Positions 13,940 to 15,508 of a DNA stretch of 15,508 nucleotides are shown one piece after another. The translations under genes and the position numbers were made by a program. Below the pieces are notes generated by a model. The model was given only the letters and a program-made list of their open reading frames with translations. It did not search any database and had not been told where the DNA came from. Source of the stretch: DAOTWP01 sp034435675 (GTDB lineage: Bacteria; Chloroflexota; Anaerolineae; Aggregatilineales; Phototrophicaceae); NCBI GenBank assembly GCA_034435675.1, contig DAOTWP010000052.1:1-15508 (forward strand). Reading direction: 5' to 3'. Within the stretch, counting starts at the first letter, position 1; every line of letters begins with the position of its first letter.

Positions 13940-14977
13940 ATGTCAAGCCGGGCGATTGATCTGCAAGATGGAATGGCAATGGTGGTCACCGACCTGCACG
14001 GAGTCGGCTGGGCATATGCAAGGATGCGGAAAATTTTCCTTGCCATGCACAGCCGCGGACAGGTGCAGCGCCTGATCCTTTGCGGAGATTTGATTCACGG
14101 ATATGGCAGCGACAACGAAGACTACAGCCTGAACATGATTGTGGATGTCATGCGCCTGCAAGAGCAGTTCGGCGCAGACCAGATCATTATGCTGTTGGGC
14201 AATCACGAAATGCCGCACATTTACGGCATCCCGCTGGCAAAAGGTGATCTGGAATTCACCGCACGCTTTGAAAACGCGCTGGCACGCATGGACGCCGACC
14301 CTGCTGCTCCCTACCGCCGCAAGCAGGTGATTGATTTCCTGATGAAACTGCCTTTTTATGTGCGCACCAAAGGCGGCGTGCTGGTCAGCCATGCCGGAGC
14401 GCCCGCCGCCGTGCGGACCCCAGGCGATGCCGAGCGCCTGCTGGCGATTGACCACACCCGACTGCTGGAGCAGGCGGACGGATTTCTGAAACAGTTCGAT
14501 TTTGAACGCTTGTACACGATCTATGAGCTGCGTACCGGCGTACCCTATGCTGACCATGCGCGGCAGTTTCTGGCGGTCAAGAGCGCAGACGACCCGCGCT
14601 ACAATGACCTGCTGCGCGGCATGGTCTATAACAAAGTGCCGGACTTTGCGCTGCTGTGGGACGCCCTGTTTACGTCCAACGAGCAATCCGATGGTATCAT
14701 CCACTACAGTCAGACGGTCGCGCGCTTCTTGCACGCCATGACCGTTGCCTGTGGGCGTGAACTGCGCGTGCTGCTCGCCGGGCATATCAGTGCGCGCAAC
14801 GGCTACGAAGCGGTGGGCAGCCAGCAGCTTCGGCTGGCAACTTATGCCCACGCAGTTCCGCAGAATGCCGGGCGCTACCTGCTGCTCGACTGTGCCAAAC
14901 GGGTTGAGTCACCGGCTGATCTCGTGCCGCAGCTCCGGCTGGCAGCGCCGGTCGTCACCAAAGTGATGCAAAAGTAG
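13940..14977 (+). CDS. PPP-type (calcineurin-like) metallophosphoesterase
   Basis: The 345-aa protein has the metal-binding and catalytic series of the metallophosphoesterase fold: VTDLHG (16-21; Asp18, His20), LCGDLIHG (48-54; Asp50), LLGNHE (85-90; Asn88, His89), LVSHAG (148-153; His151) and AGHISARNGY (280-289; His282). The order and the GNHE/SHAG pair resemble PPP-family Ser/Thr or nucleotide phosphatases. The second motif is GDLIHG, not GDYVDRG. The substrate may be phosphoprotein or a nucleotide; sequence does not decide. No signal peptide is seen, so it is probably cytoplasmic. ATG 13940 is chosen because it sits just before the conserved core; an upstream in-frame ATG at 13841 lies one base after the mdh terminator T-run and would leave no leader. 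The ribosome-binding site is weak (AGG, 8 nt). Confidence 0.88.
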   Translation: MSSRAIDLQDGMAMVVTDLHGVGWAYARMRKIFLAMHSRGQVQRLILCGDLIHGYGSDNEDYSLNMIVDVMRLQEQFGADQIIMLLGNHEMPHIYGIPLAKGDLEFTARFENALARMDADPAAPYRRKQVIDFLMKLPFYVRTKGGVLVSHAGAPAAVRTPGDAERLLAIDHTRLLEQADGFLKQFDFERLYTIYELRTGVPYADHARQFLAVKSADDPRYNDLLRGMVYNKVPDFALLWDALFTSNEQSDGIIHYSQTVARFLHAMTVACGRELRVLLAGHISARNGYEAVGSQQLRLATYAHAVPQNAGRYLLLDCAKRVESPADLVPQLRLAAPVVTKVMQK

Positions 14978-15016
14978 CCAGCTAAGCCACCAGCCTTGTT
15001 CGCGTGGCTGTGCCAG

Positions 15017-15072
15017 GGTTGCCTGTGCCAGGGCTGGCTGCCCTAAAGGCACAACAGACGTGCCAGGCAACC
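15017..15072 (+). terminator. Nested stem-loop downstream of the metallophosphoesterase gene
   Basis: The inner hairpin is TGTGCC-AGGGC (15024-15034) paired with GCCCT-(AAA)-GGCACA (15040-15053): 11 bp with a 3-nt bulge and a 5-nt loop. It is framed by GGTTGCC (15017-15023) and GGCAACC (15066-15072). A direct repeat CTGTGCCAGGG (15008-15018, 15023-15033) allows alternative pairings. It lies 39 bp after the stop. With no T-run it would be a factor-dependent end or a 3'-end protecting structure. Confidence 0.45.
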
Positions 15073-15313
15073 TGCGTTTGCACCACGTCCCAACGGGGTG
15101 TCTGCCCGAATATTCGTTAATCGGCACACATCCATTGCGCAGAAAAACGGGTGTATGAACAGGTTCTAAGTGCAGCCCGATTGAAAATGTCGGCTGTAGG
15201 CGTGAGTCTGCGACCCGCCCCTGCGGAAAACAACCCCACAGCATTAATCTGTTCGCACGCTGTAGGGGGGCGCAGGGATGTGTGCGGATGACGTAGGACG
15301 CTGTAGGGCAATA

Positions 15314-15359
15314 TAGGGGCGGCGCAAGGGTGCTGTGGGCGCAGCATGGTTCGCCCCTA
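15314..15359. repeat. Two-tier palindrome TAGGGGCG...CGCCCCTA
   Basis: TAGGGGCG (15314-15321) matches CGCCCCTA (15352-15359) perfectly. Within the 30-nt loop TGCTG (15331-15335) pairs with CAGCA (15342-15346). Sequences of the form GTAGGGGCG/CGCCCCTAC are familiar as dispersed intergenic elements in some GC-rich bacterial genomes. Only one copy lies in this window, so repetition is not shown. Confidence 0.5.
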
Positions 15360-15446
15360 CCCCTTCGCCCCTGCTCAATCTCACGGGTCTGATGATGCAC
15401 CAGGCTGCCTTCCGTTGCTCCTACTCGTATTACCCGACTGCCTCTA

Positions 15447-15502
15447 CTCGCGTTAGTCCACTTAGTCCACACCCCTTGGGGTGGACTAAGTGGACTAGCG
15501 AG
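15447..15502. repeat. Very long stem-loop built from 9-bp direct repeats
   Basis: Three stem blocks stack: CTCGC/GCGAG (15447-15451, 15498-15502), a perfect 14-bp stem TAGTCCACTTAGTC/GACTAAGTGGACTA (15454-15467, 15484-15497) and CACCCC/GGGGTG (15470-15475, 15478-15483). Two 2-nt bulges separate them. The left arm is TTAGTCCAC twice in tandem (15453-15461, 15462-15470); the right arm carries the inverse repeat. No T-run follows the stem within the window. Confidence 0.8.
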
Positions 15503-15508
15503 GGGTCG

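Larger units (their letters stand above)
14978..15508. other. 531-bp non-coding, repeat-rich region
   Basis: No credible gene is visible on either strand. The region is packed with secondary structure: a nested stem-loop after the phosphatase gene (15017-15072), a palindrome CGAATATTCG (15107-15116), an 11-bp direct repeat ACGCTGTAGGG (15257-15267 and 15298-15308), a TAGGGGCG/CGCCCCTA inverted repeat (15314-15359) and a very long stem-loop (15447-15502). Any promoter for a gene beyond the window's right edge would lie here or further right; I see no convincing one. Confidence 0.65.

Noticed and set aside
14909..15472. 187-codon open frame on the minus strand at the right end
   Set aside because: It overlaps the certain phosphatase gene and runs through several palindromes and direct repeats; composition is not protein-like.
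15447..15508. Insertion-sequence terminal inverted repeat
   Set aside because: The two arms are adjacent with a 2-nt loop rather than flanking a transposase gene, and no target duplication is visible.

Overview
The window looks like a conserved chromosomal core region of a GC-rich Chloroflexota bacterium, most likely Anaerolineae-like. This is inferred from three things: the gene order nusA, ylxR, infB, rbfA, DHH phosphoesterase, truB, ribF; the style of the first protein (a membrane-glycosyltransferase-type C-terminal region joined to an NHL propeller and a Thr/Glu/Pro/Ala-rich tail); and the GC-rich palindromic intergenic sequences. Base composition and codon use look uniform, and I see no mobile element, CRISPR array, rRNA or tRNA.

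Layout. Positions 1-1695 are the 3' part of a large envelope gene whose start lies outside the window. A near-consensus promoter (1744-1773) and a leader hairpin (1794-1818) precede nusA (1945-3858). ylxR (3997-4281) and infB (4395-6200) follow, each after a structured leader. A 427-bp non-coding gap with a strong hairpin separates infB from rbfA (6628-7017), an NrnA-like DHH phosphoesterase (7007-7996) and truB (8005-8877), which are tightly packed and probably co-transcribed. ribF (8995-9939) has its own upstream region with a palindrome and a TATACT box.

On the minus strand, three genes form a compact unit: a small two-helix membrane protein with a His-rich repeat tail (11875-11471), an unrecognised 174-aa protein (11465-10941) and era (10944-9988). 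It converges on ribF. A histidine-phosphatase gene (12023-12676) diverges from this unit. It is followed by malate dehydrogenase (12773-13765), a clear intrinsic terminator (13804-13839) and a PPP-type metallophosphoesterase (13940-14977). The last 531 bp are non-coding and full of inverted and direct repeats, ending in a very long stem-loop (15447-15502).

Functionally, the left two thirds is a translation and RNA-biogenesis neighbourhood: transcription elongation and antitermination (NusA), an RNase P-associated factor (YlxR), initiation (IF2), 30S maturation (RbfA, Era), tRNA pseudouridylation (TruB) and RNA-oligo turnover (NrnA). RibF supplies FMN and FAD. The right third is mixed metabolism and signalling. 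No clear undescribed multi-gene system stands out. The most unusual points are the terminal stem-loop, the era-linked unknown pair of proteins, the promoter-plus-hairpin leader of nusA with no rimP beside it, and a non-canonical GTPase motif in IF2.
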